The notes under the pieces were generated by a model. That model was given only the letters and a program-made list of their open reading frames with translations, was not told where the DNA came from and did not search any database. From contig VXAA01003991.1 in assembly GCA_013399115.1 (NCBI GenBank), forward strand, positions 566,754-630,753: a stretch of DNA of 64,000 bases, in the 5' to 3' direction. This DNA comes from Anseranas semipalmata. Its lineage: Eukaryota > Chordata > Aves > Anseriformes > Anseranatidae. Made by a program: the position numbers and the translations under genes. Positions 12,101-25,800 of this stretch are shown in pieces; within the stretch, counting starts at the first letter, position 1, and every line of letters starts with the position of its first letter.

Positions 12101-15100
12101 CAAATAGGAAAACTCCTGAAGTAACCAGATAACTTCCTTCTTATTGCCCATCAGAACACAGTGAGAATTCCCACTGGGCCTACCAACCTCTAATTTAAAA
12201 TTGAAAAGTTCTCTTTTGTTTACCCTCAATTTACATTGTAAAGTGTGTGACAAAGCTAGAAAGTCCCAGAGGGCAATGCCTTCTCTCCTGTCAATTTGGA
12301 TAAATTCTCACAGATCTTGTGAGTCTCTGGGATTTTATCCTTACACTGAATATCCCAAGGCGAGACAGGGGAAGAGAGAGAAAGGAAAAAAAACAATCCA
12401 GAGAAATGTCATTGCATCTGTGACTCCTAACAACTTTGTCTCTTGTACAAAATTTTTAATTTTCAGTGACACCATGTAGACCTGTCAGACTTTAGATGAG
12501 CCATCCTCCACCCAGCACCAACAAGGTCCTTTTACAGTAAAGTGGGTGATGGTAGGATAGTCTGCACATGTATCAGGACAAAGAATGAAAATAGTACCTG
12601 CTGCATCCCTTCTGCACTTTGCCAGATTAACAATAGAATTAACTCATTATAATAACATGTGTGTGTGAGTTTTAGATCTTCATTCCTCCCCCTCGTAATT
12701 TCATTATAAGTGATACCAAAGTTACAACTATGGAGAAAGAAGCGAAAAACAGTTATGACATGGTTAACAGAAGCACAGCTTCTTTCCTACTGTTTCATCC
12801 ATATGGTTCAGAGAAGAGATGCAGGAACTACTTTTCTGATGTAACTGAGCATATGCCATCTTTTCCCTCTGTGTTTCAATGTCCAGTAAGTCCTGCCAAT
12901 CAGTTCGTGGTGAGATCGGTTCATCTTATGGAAACTCATCCACTTGGAAGACAGCTCTCAGGCCTAAGCCACCAAGGAGGTTTTCAATAACATTCAGGCA
13001 CAGGAATTTAAAGGATGCTGATGTGAGAAGTTCACAGAGAGCTTTTTACCAGAGAGGTATAGGTCTCAGGGGCTTGGCAGGGGACAGTAATTGGTCCTGC
13101 ATGGTTCAATATTTTCATCACTGGTGTGGAGCTATACAGAAAATAATTGCTGATACAGTGTACTGATGCTGCACAACATCTGGGGACATGATCTTTAATG
13201 ACAAAGAAAGAAAGACTTTCATGGAATTAACTGAATCATTTTGCAAGACATACGCCCAAAATAAAATATTTTTTAATATAGAAAAAAAATAGAGATCCTG
13301 TATACAACTTAGTGGTTTGTGTTTTCTTTCAATTTTTATGGGACTAACTTCTGCATTGAAAATTTGTTTCTTTCAACTAGAAATTCTTCATGAACTTGGT
13401 CCAATTTCTCCAAATATTTTAGCCAAACAAATGTACATGAGGGAATGGTACTATAACCATTCCTTTTTATCCACTAGCTTAGGCACTTATTCATTGCATG
13501 AGAGACCCGGGATCAAGCCTTTCTGCCTGAAGGGATCTGAACTAACATCTGCCACACACCAATAAAGTACTATCAGTCTCTTAGAGCTGCTGTGCTCAGT
13601 GTAAGCTATTTAAAATTCATTGAACCATCATGTGAAGGAGTGAATTATTTCACTACCTGGCTGGATCTGCTGGGCACTCTCATAGGTTGTGGTACATTTT
13701 CATTCCAGTCCCTGCACCAGTGAGTCTTTTAATATTAATATGAAACAGCACACAACCAACAAGAGTGATGGAGGACATATTACTGTAGGATGATGGCATT
13801 TAAACCAGCATGGTATGCATTTAGGGAAGCTTCCTGAGATATATTTTTTCAAATCTTCTCAAGTAGAGCACAGAAATGAACATGAGCCTTTGGCCTTCCT
13901 GAGGATTTTGCTAGCCCCTAGAAATTGGATAAAAGATCAATGACTAAATCATCATTAATTCTAGCTCTTCATTTCATTGCTTGTCCTAAAGCGTCTGAAA
14001 ATCAAATATTCTGTCCCTGTTTGATGTAATGTTTCAGTAAAAACACGACTATTTTTCACTTCTTTTCTGGTTTGGCAATGACAAAACAAACCAAAAATAC
14101 AAAATTTGTTTGTACTGAGTGAATTTTCGTTTTTTTTTTTTTCAGCTAGTGAAGAGAGAATAACTACTCAGAGATCTTTAACTGCATCCATTTTAGCGGG
14201 AAAGGATCCTAGCACTGTATTCAATTGTCACCTAAAAACTCTATCAAGCCTTTAATGTGCACTTGCTGAAGTCTGAATAATTGCATTGGTGGTGACTGAA
14301 AGCTTATTATGTGATTTTAATTACTGAGAGGGCAATCAATCTCTGTTCCCTGCAGCTATTACTGTGCAAAGTTCTATTTAGTGCACATTTTCCTCATTTT
14401 CTTTTTAGGGTAAAGGAAAATTGACTGGAATGAGTTTTTTCTCTATTGGTATAAAATGATACCCAAAATATATATTTCATTTTAGGGTTTAAATCTAGTC
14501 GCCTTACACAAGCAAGAAGAACATCAAAGAGCAGTGCATTTCCCAATATCAGTAGAGGGAATAACATTTGGCAATAGCTCTGTATTTGCTTGTTAAAAGC
14601 TTTGTTTTGCATAAGCAAGTTTGCTGGCTGGGTGGTTTGTTGGATGGTTGATTTTTGGAACTAGATAGATAGTCTAAAAAAGAAGTTGCCCAATGTGGCC
14701 AATTTGGGGGGCTGAGGAGGTGGGGAGATAAAAATGTTTTCCAATGTTAGATTCTGGAGGATTTGTCTCTTTTACCATTTAGTTACTTGTAGCTGAGGAT
14801 GTCGCCAGGAAATGGGAAGGCTGGAAGTCCTTAAAAACCTACAAAGCAAAGTGATATCTGCTGTCCAGTTCTAAAGCAACTGTATATTGCAAAGTGAAAA
14901 CAGTATTTGATTTTTCTTTCAGTCCTATTTGAAGGCATTCTGCTATAAATTAAGCTTAAAGGAGAGACCAAAATAACCCAGCTCCTTCCCTACATTATCC
15001 CCTTATTGCCACTTACTCTGTCACATTCCTATTCTGCAAACACTTTCACAAGTGCCCAGCTGAATTCAGTGTGACCAGTCTTGCTTAAATTCCAAGGTTT

Positions 15101-15362
15101 TGCAATCCCTGGCTAAACCAGAAGGGTCATTACAAGTCATACAACTGTGTGTATGTCTTGGAATAATATATCAAAATTTTCTGTATAAGCTGATTTCTGG
15201 TAAGTATTTGACATGTTCGTTTTTCTTAAGATCATGTAGCATTTGGACCTACCTATGAATTCATTTAATCTGAGCTAGTTTTACTGTTCCCACCGTAGTT
15301 AATGAGGGAGAGTCACAGTTAAAAAGTCTTTTCACTTGGACACTTTCTCTTGGATATGATTA

Positions 15363-15384
15363 TAAAGAGGATCTAAAGAGGATC
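15363..15384 (+). repeat. 11-bp perfect tandem duplication
   Basis: TAAAGAGGATC occurs twice in succession without mismatch. Confidence 0.85.
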
Positions 15385-17739
15385 TAGGTGATTTGCTTAG
15401 ACATAAATAACTAATACTAGTTGAGCTGAATTCTGCATGGTGTATGAATGAATTAAGCCTATCTCTAATAAGTGTTAGGGTTTGGAAGTCACTGCTATTT
15501 TCATGCTTCATGATCTGGTTATTTTTAGATTTTTTGTATGCTCATGAAAATATTTCAGTAGTACCGGGCATGACTGCATTTAAATTAATGACACGGTCCA
15601 CAAAACATTTGATTAAATGGAGAACACATTTTAAACAATTCCAAATATCATAACATATTCTTTACATCCAGTGGATTACTCCTGCACTAATGAATGAGTA
15701 AACAATGGAATGAACTCCAGGATGTTTAATTCTTCTATACAGGAAAAATCTCTATTGCCAATTTTATGGCATGTTATTAAGTCAGTTCATTATAAAATAA
15801 ATAAACAAAATCTGGTGAAAGATAAAAATAGATCAAAGGTCACTTTGGATTAGAAGTTTCAATGACATATAATCATCTTAACTTCATCTTGCAATAGAGA
15901 ATAATTCAATGAGCAAGACACTGCAAAGAACTATTGACAGTTTTGTGGAGCTTTGAAGTATTCAAGAAGTCAGTCCTGGCATGAACCACAATCACTAAGA
16001 TTCATTCCATGTCAGTACTATTTTCCCTTTTCAAGGAACGACTACTCCAAAACCCTTCCACAGCAAAAGTTGCAGTTACTTAGGTTCATTTCTTCTGAGC
16101 AGCAGAACAGAAAAAATATGATAAAGAATTGAGATAAATGTGCAGAAAACTATACTGCAGATGCTGTTCCTTCTGTATTAATGGACAATTTCTTTGAAGA
16201 TATTATATATACTGTGCTGGCATATAGTTTTTCATTTGTACTTTTACCAGCTGTAACTTCACATTTCTTCCTGTTTCATATCAGTGACTCTTGATTCTCA
16301 ACTGTTCCAACTGAGCTTATTTGAAAGCAAGAGAGGAGTAAAGAGGAAAGACAGAATGAAATCAGCCTGCAAGAAGGGGCAGAAACATAATCTGAAAATA
16401 TGATTCAAACTGTCACCATGATTAATATTTTGGAGCTCCCTCTCATCATCTCTCATCAAGACTCTTCCTGCCTGTGGTCTTGGAATCAGCAATATCACTT
16501 CTCTTGACTCTGCCTCTAGGTCTTTTACCCTTTTGCCCCAGCCTTCTGAAGTTCTGCCTTGCTTTTTTTCACTCTTAGACTCTCTACCTTTCCTTTTCAT
16601 CACCCATAGGTCATCTTGGTGAGTTTGTTCTTCAGCACCATTGACCTGAAAGAAAAAGGTAACTTGGATAGCCACTTTCCATCACCAAAGACTGCTCATG
16701 CTGGTGATTGTTTCCTTCCTTACACACAAAAGACACACCGCCTGCCCCAGACACCATTCCTGCAGAAAACCAATCCTGCAGCTTTTTGTAGTTTTGTGAG
16801 ATAAAAATCAGAAAAATTAGATTTAAAAAACTCAAAACCAGATTATTTTTTTTTTAATCTAATTTACCTGATTTATATCTGATTACTTTATTTCTACTTT
16901 GGTAAATGAGGAAGATAGAGATAATAAGATTCTGTTAAGTGTAGGTGATCAGCAGATCTGGTCTACAGATACAACACAAGTCAGGTTTCAGAAAAACAAG
17001 GGCAAAATTCAGGCCTGGTCTGAGAACAATACAAGAAGATAGAATAGCTTGACCAAAGGAACTTTTCCCTAATACAACTTTTTAATATTGGTTGGTTGTA
17101 ACATTTAAATTAGAATGATATATCACAGCTTGGACATTGAGGAATCATAGATGATTATTGCATTACAAATAGAGTGGAGAAATGCCATCTTAAGGATTTA
17201 CTTTTTAAGTTTGTTACTTTTCATTATCTTAAGTTAGTTCGATATTCAAAGCATGAAACTGACCAATTTGCCAGTTTATCCTCACCTTTTAAATCCATCA
17301 GCTGTTCTACCCTAATATAAATTCTGATCAACCATGTTACAGTAGAGCTAAAAGTTTGGATGACTGTTTGGAAATAACTTTATTGTATCCATAATTGACA
17401 GGTTAGGAATTCATCTCCTGAAATAACTCAAAATATAGTTAGATAAAAAGATTAATCAGAATTTAGTATTACTGCCAATCACTACAGTATTTAAAAGGGA
17501 CTGGGGAAAAAATAGAGCAACATGAGGAAAGGACAAAAATGGTGATAAAAATAAACTTCTCTCACTGCTATGGGCTTCATACAGGCAACTTTTGCTTTGT
17601 CTCTGAGAAATTTTCTTCAGGACAAATCCTAAGTCTAGCAAGTGCTAAGGTTACGTTCTACAGCTGAGTCAGCTGTGGCACCAGTTCATCACAATAGCAC
17701 AAATCTGGCAGACAGTTATAAAATTTATATAGTTTTTAT

Positions 17740-17782
17740 GTAATATATAGTTTTATATATATATATAGTTTATATATATATT
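17740..17782. repeat. AT-rich (TA)n simple repeat
   Basis: Alternating TA blocks interrupted by GTTT units; able to form hairpins. Confidence 0.8.
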
Positions 17783-18047
17783 GCTTGCTAAGGTAGCTAA
17801 ATAAAAATAAAAAGGTTTTTACTTAAGCAGATTATCTAGAGATGTTCCCTCTGATACAAAATTACATGTGTTTCCCAGGGGCTATCCCATTACTTAAACA
17901 GGGCTGTAATGAAAGCTGTACATTGAAATCTGAGTGCTCAGCACTAGACGGTCAAGTTATTCTGGCTGGAAAAAATGCTATCAGCTTTGCTGCAACTGCA
18001 TACTAGCTAGTAGAAGAATGTAGGAAGTGATTTTTCCTTTTTTTGTT

Positions 18048-18069
18048 GTTTTGTTTTGTTTTGTTTTGC
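18048..18069. repeat. (TTTTG)n microsatellite
   Basis: About four units of TTTTG following a T-rich lead. Confidence 0.85.
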
Positions 18070-19874
18070 TGGAAGTCCAAACAAAATAAGCTTCTTGGAT
18101 CTCCCTATATTAAAGAACTTTCCCTGACACTAGAACGACAAATACCTGGACCAGTTTCATAATGTGGTATTTTCCTTGTGTTCCAGGAAGATATTTTGTT
18201 ATGTGAAATCATGACGCCGCTCACGCTACACACCCATCCCTCTCCATTCTTCTATAGGTGTGTTCGTGCAGCAAACCGTCAGCACTGGGGCACAGTCTCA
18301 GCTTGCATACTCTGACAGGGCAGAAGCCAGAACAAGTTGAACTTACTGCCTGCAGTGCCACTTCTATCTTACATCTTAAAGTCAGGAAGAGAAAATTAGG
18401 GGTAGGATGCCATTGTAATAGTTCATGCCTCTCCTTTCAGCATGGCTTCATGTTGATGAGCCTGGATGAGGGGAAGCAGAGTAACTAGTATACAACCCTA
18501 CTCAAATAATGGTCTAAGCTCTTGCCCAGTTAATGGAGAAAAATTGTAGCTGCAGAAGATCCAGTCTGCCTTGAAATGAGTCTCTATTCTTCAATGACTG
18601 AAAAGGACAAGTTCTTTTGGTTAGGTTTGCCAACTACTACTTCCACTGAGCGTATGAGTGACAGATGGAAATGTTAGGAATCCTTATCTACCCCGTGTCC
18701 TGCTCAAAGGGCTCTCTTACACTGAAAGACCAAAAGTGAGGATAGTAGGGCATGAAATTCACACTGCTTGAAAGCTCCCAAGAAAAAGGAGTCTCTTTAG
18801 TTGGTCTGAGGATAACAGGGTCCACATCACTCCAGTTTCACATGAGCACCTTAACCTTCAAGGTGTGGGATACAAAGGGTGAGAGCCACCTTTGCATCCC
18901 TGAAGAAGCATCACCAGGCAAAGAGGATTGTGCATCACGGAAACAGAGAGTCAGCAGGGAGGATGGAGCCAGACTCCTTCCTGGGAGAAATCTGCATAGT
19001 TACAGGACCCTATATAATTACGTTTTTTTAATATAATTTATGGTGGTTGTGGTTTTTAAATAAAAATAAAAGTAGGAATAATCTTGGGAAAAAGGAGGAA
19101 AATCCTCCCTTCCTCTTCCCTGCCTCTCCCAATTACCAAACTAGCACTGATCTACCTGTTATCTGACCTCCCTCTTGCCCTGACATTGCCATGCTCTTAA
19201 GTATACAGTGATAAAAAATGTTAGGAGTAGGACAAAGAAACTTCAGCCTGTAAAACCCACCCAGCAGAGACAGCTCTGAGATAAATTGCAGGAAGGTCTA
19301 CGAGCACCTGTGGTATATCAAGGCTTGGTCAGAGGAAAGAAGTTGTTAATGGTTTGCTCCACAATAGTGCTGGTACCTCTGCCAAAAACAGATCTGAAGG
19401 TGTCCTCATCTCCTTTAGCAAAGCCCTCTTCTCTTTTAGCAGGCATCCCATCTCTTCACCTACAATATGCAGCTGCATGCCTTTTGGTTCTACATACAGG
19501 TCCATGTTTTGAGTGTTTTGCATTTTCCACTCTAGGTTTCTTGACTAAATATTTGAGGCCAATATTTTTATGGTTGTTGTAGCCCCTGGCAAAAAAAAAT
19601 AAAAAAATAAAAAAATAAATTGCTTTGATATCTAGTCTTTTCCAGCTTAGAAAGTGGGAAATGATTGCACTTCACATTTCCTGGCTAAACGACAAGTCAT
19701 GAACAGTTAAAGTAATAATCCTTTAGATCTGTGAATGTATTTAGTGTCCAGAATACAGAACTGAAAACTGGTTTCATTACAGTGATATTCAGTTTTCTCT
19801 CTCATTTGTGTAGCCAAAATTATCACCCACTCAGCTTTCCTGCTCAGATAAATAATAATCCTGGTATTCTAGAC

Positions 19875-19876
19875 AG

Positions 19877-19909
<33 letters not shown>

Positions 19910-19942
19910 AAAAAGAAAAGAAAAAAGAAAAAAAAAAGGGGG
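19875..19942. repeat. 68-nt pure purine tract with A31 run
   Basis: Uninterrupted purines: 31 A's at 19877-19907, then A-runs separated by single G's, ending in five G's. Flanked by C on both sides. Confidence 0.95.
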
Positions 19943-20128
19943 CCAAATGGTCTTCAGAATAACTGAAAAGTATTTATTATATAAGAAGTTTTTGAGCTGC
20001 TTCTGTTCAGCATGACAGGACAGTAGACAATTGTAAATACCAGTTGCCCTTGAGTTACAAACCATGGTGATGCTGTCATGCAAGAATATGAGGCTGCAAT
20101 AGGTAGTTTTATGGCAGTAGAGTTAAAA

Positions 20129-20160
20129 ATGTTCATTCAGGCACATGTTCATTCAGGAAC
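20129..20160 (+). repeat. 16-bp tandem duplication
   Basis: ATGTTCATTCAGGCAC is followed directly by ATGTTCATTCAGGAAC, one mismatch. Confidence 0.9.
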
Positions 20161-21109
20161 AATTTCTACTGCATTATCTGTAGCCCTAAAATGGTCCAAT
20201 ACTGCATGTTACTCCCCCAACCCCTTTGCTTTCTCCTCAGAGGATAGTTACTTGTGGGGAAAAGGAATTTTTATACAGATATGTTGGCAGCTGAAATAAA
20301 CAAGGCCTAGGAAAATAAATCACAGTGTTGTTGTGGTGACACGCCTATTTGTTTCCTAAGAGAACCCCACATGATGTCTAAGTAGTAAAGTGAAACCAGT
20401 GAATTAAAGTTGCACAGAATATGTTAATATTCCAGCCTCAAGATAGCAAATGCGCGTGTGATTGCACACCAGCTGCAAGTTAAATGACAAAGAAAATCAA
20501 GTCACAGGGATATCTCAAGACATTCAGCATCTGAAAGCTTAACCAAATGCTCCCAAATTCTGCAGTCCCGTCCACATTCAGCTATTGGATGTTGTGAAAC
20601 AATGCCCCTTAGGCCAAGTTTTTTTTTTTTTCTGAGAAGGCTTTGAGGTCTGATTTTCCTTCACCTTTCATATGGTGGAAATGCTGGTCATTCCTACACT
20701 GGCAAACCAAATCCTGCAATGCCATCACCATCCCTTGCTTCTTAATATGATGTTGAAGGCTCCTCATAAAGATTTCTCCTGCCACTTCGATTATAGCGTT
20801 ACTGCTATACCCTGTATCTTGTGATTGTGTTGTTGTTGACTCATAGAAGTGAACTGATATCTATCATGCCTCTTTCTCTGTTATCTTCCCATCAGCAAAT
20901 GTCTTAATAGACCCATTGCTTTTTCAACCACATAATTTAGTTAATGTCATGCAGTAAGATTTCTGGGTGACTTTTTTTCACTGAATAATAACATTAAGTA
21001 GGAAAGATATTTGACACATCAAGTAGCTTGTAACTACATTGCCTCACTATTGATAAATCCAGCTTAGTTTCTATTGCTTATGTGAGAAACAAAACAAGGG
21101 GTTTGGGTT

Positions 21110-21138
21110 TTTGTTTGTTTGTTTGTTTGTTTGTTTTG
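21110..21138. repeat. (GTTT)n microsatellite
   Basis: Six to seven GTTT units. Confidence 0.9.
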
Positions 21139-22749
21139 GACTAAACAGTGTATTTCACCTAACATGAAATAGTGAATTACTGTATTTTTAGGATTTTTGC
21201 AAAGAAAAAAAGAAGAATTTCTTATTTCCATTGATTTAGAACTAAAGTCTTCACTTTCTCTTCTCCATTTTGAAGCAAAAGATTACTTAGATAAGTATTA
21301 TTGAATGGGACTATAGATTTAATACAACAAGATAAAGAAAATTACAGAGGGGTCAGATACACTGACCAGGCATAGAATTGGTGGAGTACAATACAAGTAC
21401 ATTTAGAGGAATATAGTTTGTGAGGATTTGAAGCTGAACGTGGCTTATGACTGAGGTAAGGTGTTGTAGGACTATATGAATTACTCACATAGTCTGAGTG
21501 AGGCCAGAAATAGTATGGGATCTGAAGAAGGAGAAGTTACCAAAAGCAGTACAGACATAAGGAAGAACTGAGACCGTGATATAAGTGTTTTCTATGGGTG
21601 ACTTTTTCAATGGGATGACTTTATTATAGATGCTAATACGTGCTGTGTTAGAATAACCTGGTCATCCATTTTAATATTTTCAATATGTGTGGAGACATAA
21701 TCTTAATATAACACTTTAGCTATGGCTAATTACTACTTTCCTCATGTTATACATTACTATTTGCTTCTTAAAGATAACAGGCAAGTTCTTTAATTCTTTA
21801 AAACATAAAATATAAATCATTTGTGTTATTATCTATTACAAACTGTAGGAACCTCTCCTGAAGTAGCACTGTTTAATCAGGTACCCCATATGCCATACCT
21901 GCCTATTGACTCTCGTGGTACTCCCATGTGAAATTTTTAAAGAGATCAGTTCCTCTACTGAGATATTGATATGAGACAGATGATCACACAGATGACAGGT
22001 GCTAGAAAATAATTCTCAGCTCATCTTCACTCTCTGAATGCATTTCCTCTTCCTAAGCTTCTTCTGACTTCCTTTCATTCTTCAGCTTTATCTGACAATT
22101 GAGTAGTAGGATTATGTATATCAATATACATATTTAAAGCTCAGTGAAGTCATGGTACCCCTCCTTTATCTGAAGTAAGCACTGGATCGGGATTCACATG
22201 GGTCAGCATAAAATCATCAAGGGGTCTTTTACTTAAAAGCAGGCTCCTACCTCATGATCTGCCAACAGAAGTGAAGAATAGCACTTCTGGGGTAAAGCAT
22301 AGCACCCTGAAAAGGAGATTAAATACTCACTTCTATTTATTGTTGACGGAGAGGATACATCTAATCCATCATAAACACCATGGAGATTGCATCCTCACAA
22401 CACTCTTAGTTGACAGTCTTTCCCATGTCTTCCAAAGGTTTATTGAGTGTCTCTACACCAAAGCAGAGCTGGAAAATTAGTGAAGTTATTAATGCTGATG
22501 AAAAGGCTCTAGAGCTGTCTGGTGGGCTGACCGCAGCATCTGTACATAAACAGGCCATCCTGCCATATGCTGACAGCTATGGGAACTGCATCTAATAAGC
22601 CATAAGTGTTTCTGTTCTTTCTTGTTTTGAAATTGTTCCTTATTCACTAGGCAGTGACAGGCTTTTGCCTCTGGAAGTGCATGTTGCTATCTGTCAACTA
22701 CGCAACTGCTCAGAACTGCTGTCTTGAAATAATGGGCGGTCTAAACAAA

Positions 22750-22860
22750 TAAAAGCAAGGTAAAGTGGCTGGCCAGAAATCACCCAGAGGCTGGTGACAG
22801 GATTCAGGTTGCCTCAACCCTATACCACTGCTTGATCCATTATACTGTTCTGCCTTCCTT
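22750..22860 (+). mobile_element. MIR-like ancient SINE, 3' portion
   Basis: The sequence follows the 3' half of MIR: AGGTAAAGTGGCTGGCCAGAAATCACCCAGAGG (MIR: AGGTTAAGTGACTTGCCCAAGGTCACACAGC), then GGATTCAGGTTGCC, then CCATTATACTGTTCTGCC where MIR has CCACTATACCATGCTGCC. Confidence 0.65.
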
Positions 22861-25800
22861 CATTAGCGCTCCCAAATGCTCATCCATTTAAAAGGAAATG
22901 TTATGCATGTAACAAATTTCCAAAGTGCAGGATGCAGTCTTTAGTGTCTTTACATACACTTCCCTCTAGTGTTAAAAGGGGGCAACTGAAAGTACTTCCT
23001 GGAGCAATTAGCTTGCCTTACATTTTTACACTTAGTGTGAACTCCAAATTTCTCTCTGCAGTGAAATAACATCAAAAATAAATAATGCCTCAAGTATCAC
23101 AGAAAAAAAAAAAAGAGAGAGAGAGAGAGAGAAAGAAAGAAAGATACTATCCTTCACTGTCTTTCCTGAGCTATTTCAAGAAGTTGTGAGAAGCAAAACA
23201 AAGTCAAGGTAAAAGATTCAGAGACATAACGTATTCATTAAATTCTGTCAGGAATTTGTGTACCACAGCCGTGTATTAATATTGGACCTGACTTTCAATC
23301 ATCACCTAAGACAGCACTGCTGATACGAGTATTCCTAAAGTAGAACACGTTCATGTCTGAAGATCACGTAAGGATGTACTGACAAGTAATGCCTTCAGCA
23401 TAATAACCTTGGCAAGCCAAATTTAGAGGGTGTCTCTTGCAAGTCTCTTATTCTAGCCATGGTCAAAGAGGACACTGAGTTTGATAAGCCATATGCTGGT
23501 TTCGAATCTGAAATATTGTAGGATAGCCATGCTAACCTATAAACATGAAGTGAAAAATTATTGCTAACCAAAGACTGAATTTAGGAAGAAATTTGCATAT
23601 TGTGATTAGAGCACTTGAGCTAAAAGAGCCTCTCTCTGAAAACAGTCAAATTTTCTGGTGGGTTAGCAAAATTCATTCAACAAGTTTGAAATTTTCTCAA
23701 TATAAAAAAAAAAATCTTGCTTGATTCGTTGGGTGTATAGTCTGACTGGTCACTTCCTGAAGCCATTTCTACCTGGGAAACATATTTCAATTAACTAACA
23801 TGACAAAGGTATCAGTTTATATACTCTAAACACTATCCTCATGCAGTTTGTTCTATCTTCTTACATATTAATCCAAAAAATGCTCTATTTAAACACTTTA
23901 AAAGTGTCCATTCTAAGCAATATGAAGGCTTCTGCTGTTCCACACAGTAAGGTCAATGTGAAGTTTCCAGTGTCCTCCTGCTCTTTCTTATTCATTGCTT
24001 CAGTTCCCATTTGGATTTCCCATCATCTTTGCATCCCTGAAGACAAACATGCTCATGTAAATGAATGCAAACTATTACTATTCTGATTAGCTAGTGCTTG
24101 CTCCATCTACCTCATAAAGCTGTAAATGTCCAAAGAAGAACACAGGCACAAGAGATTTAGCTTAGCTATTCACACAGTTGTGTTATGATGTATTTAGGAA
24201 CCTGAATGCAGCTGTTGAGTAATGCAATCACAGAGAAAGTCTTCTGGGATGCATTTAATTGATAAGGCTATAGCTCTGCAAGTCTTTCTGCATGGATGTG
24301 ATGGTTGCAGCTTTAAGACTTTGGGAAGTAACATACATCCCATTTAATTCACAGTTCAGGCTAGGCAAAGAAACATGAAGGATCAGGTCCTAAGTTTAGA
24401 TGATTTACTTCACTTGAAAAGCTGAAATAGCCAATGACCTTATCTGGATCTTCTGAAGAAAGGCTGGGCCATATTTCTTGGACTGATAATGTGTTTAAAA
24501 AATATATATTCAGAGAAACTGAAGTTACTGGACTAGGATTGAATCAGCAAATATTTCTGGTCATAAAAATGAGAGAAGGGAGTTAAAATATTTAATTTCA
24601 AGAATTCCTGACTTAAAGATGTTGACATCAGCATCTGTCGTCATCTAATTTCTTTAAAAAAGGTATAAAACACCGAAAACCAAAGTGAAATCTGCTTGGA
24701 TTCTTGTCATTTTTCTGGGTTTTTGATTTGACCATCAAGCCAAAATGCTGTCTAGGGCTGTAACCACACAACTCCTTGTGTTTCTAACTTTCCTCCTCCC
24801 CCTGCAGGTCCCTCTAGACTTTGCCAGTAACTGGTACCTCCAAACATTTAAGTCTGCAGCTTTTGTTTCTGTGAAATATAAAATATGAAAATCTCTTGAA
24901 TGCTACAAATACAGAAAGCTGTTTAGAGAAATGAGGCAAAGCTAGAGAGACTCATATGATACATTTATACTTTTATATACATATTTATACATGAGAGTGG
25001 AAAGCAACTAGTTGACTAAGGGATATGGTAGTATCAGCTGGAGGAAAGTGGAGATGTTCATTTCTCAGCCTTCTTTATGAATTCTGCCTAAAAATGCTAC
25101 TATAATTTCATATTTTTCTCTCCTTACGTAAATTGTGTGGCATTTTACTCCATGAGTAATTTTCTTCAGAGGAACATGACTTGGAGGAAAGCACTCAGCA
25201 ATATGACCCAAGGTAAAACTTTGTGACCCACTTGTATACACATTAACAGTCTGCAAGGAAAACTCTGCTGTTGGTAATTCTCCTGCAGAGTTGAAGTCTC
25301 TGATTTGTTTAGTAGTTAAGCAGAAAACTTTGAGTGTGATTCACATGTCCTAACAGAAGTCCTCTAACAGTTACGTATCCCACACTTGCTAGACTATTCT
25401 AGTCACCCTTGTGTCTGTGTAGTCAATAGAGAGAATGAGCCTTCAGCAGATGATTCATGTTCTGTCTTCTTTATGAGGCTTAGATAAAATGACCTTCTGG
25501 AGGTGAATATTTCTCTCCGTAGACTGTAGGACCTAAGGGTAACAAGCTCAGACACATAGGTTTAACTTTTAGATGACTAATTTGGGGCAGATGAAACCTC
25601 TGATTAGCCCACCAATGACAGTGGTTGTTCTAACCTGATAAGAGGCTACTCTGAAAGGTAGTATCTCTTTCTTATGATGCATCAGTGAGTTTGTGCTACA
25701 GTTGTCAGTCTAACTGGAGAGTTGAATCACAATAGACCTTATAAATCCCAAAGAAATTAACACCGGTTCAACTGACACTGTTTTTTGATGGCTAGGGTTA

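Larger units (their letters stand above)
8521..17739. other. Anonymous intergenic sequence
   Basis: Apart from a homopolymer at 9152-9168 and a small tandem duplication at 15363-15384, I see nothing that can be assigned. The patches 10370-10900 and 11390-11530 are richer in GC than the surroundings but show no exon of a known family. Confidence 0.5.
17783..22749. other. Anonymous intergenic sequence with simple repeats
   Basis: Holds TTTTG and GTTT microsatellites (18048-18069, 21110-21138), the long purine tract at 19875-19942 and a 16-bp tandem duplication (20129-20160). No gene seen. Confidence 0.5.

Noticed and set aside
16298..16675. 125-codon minus-strand frame; an acceptor-like TTTCTTTCAG lies within it
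   Set aside because: Exon-like start but no recognisable domain, and the downstream part is low-complexity Lys/Glu/Arg. Open frames of this size are expected by chance in 64 kb.
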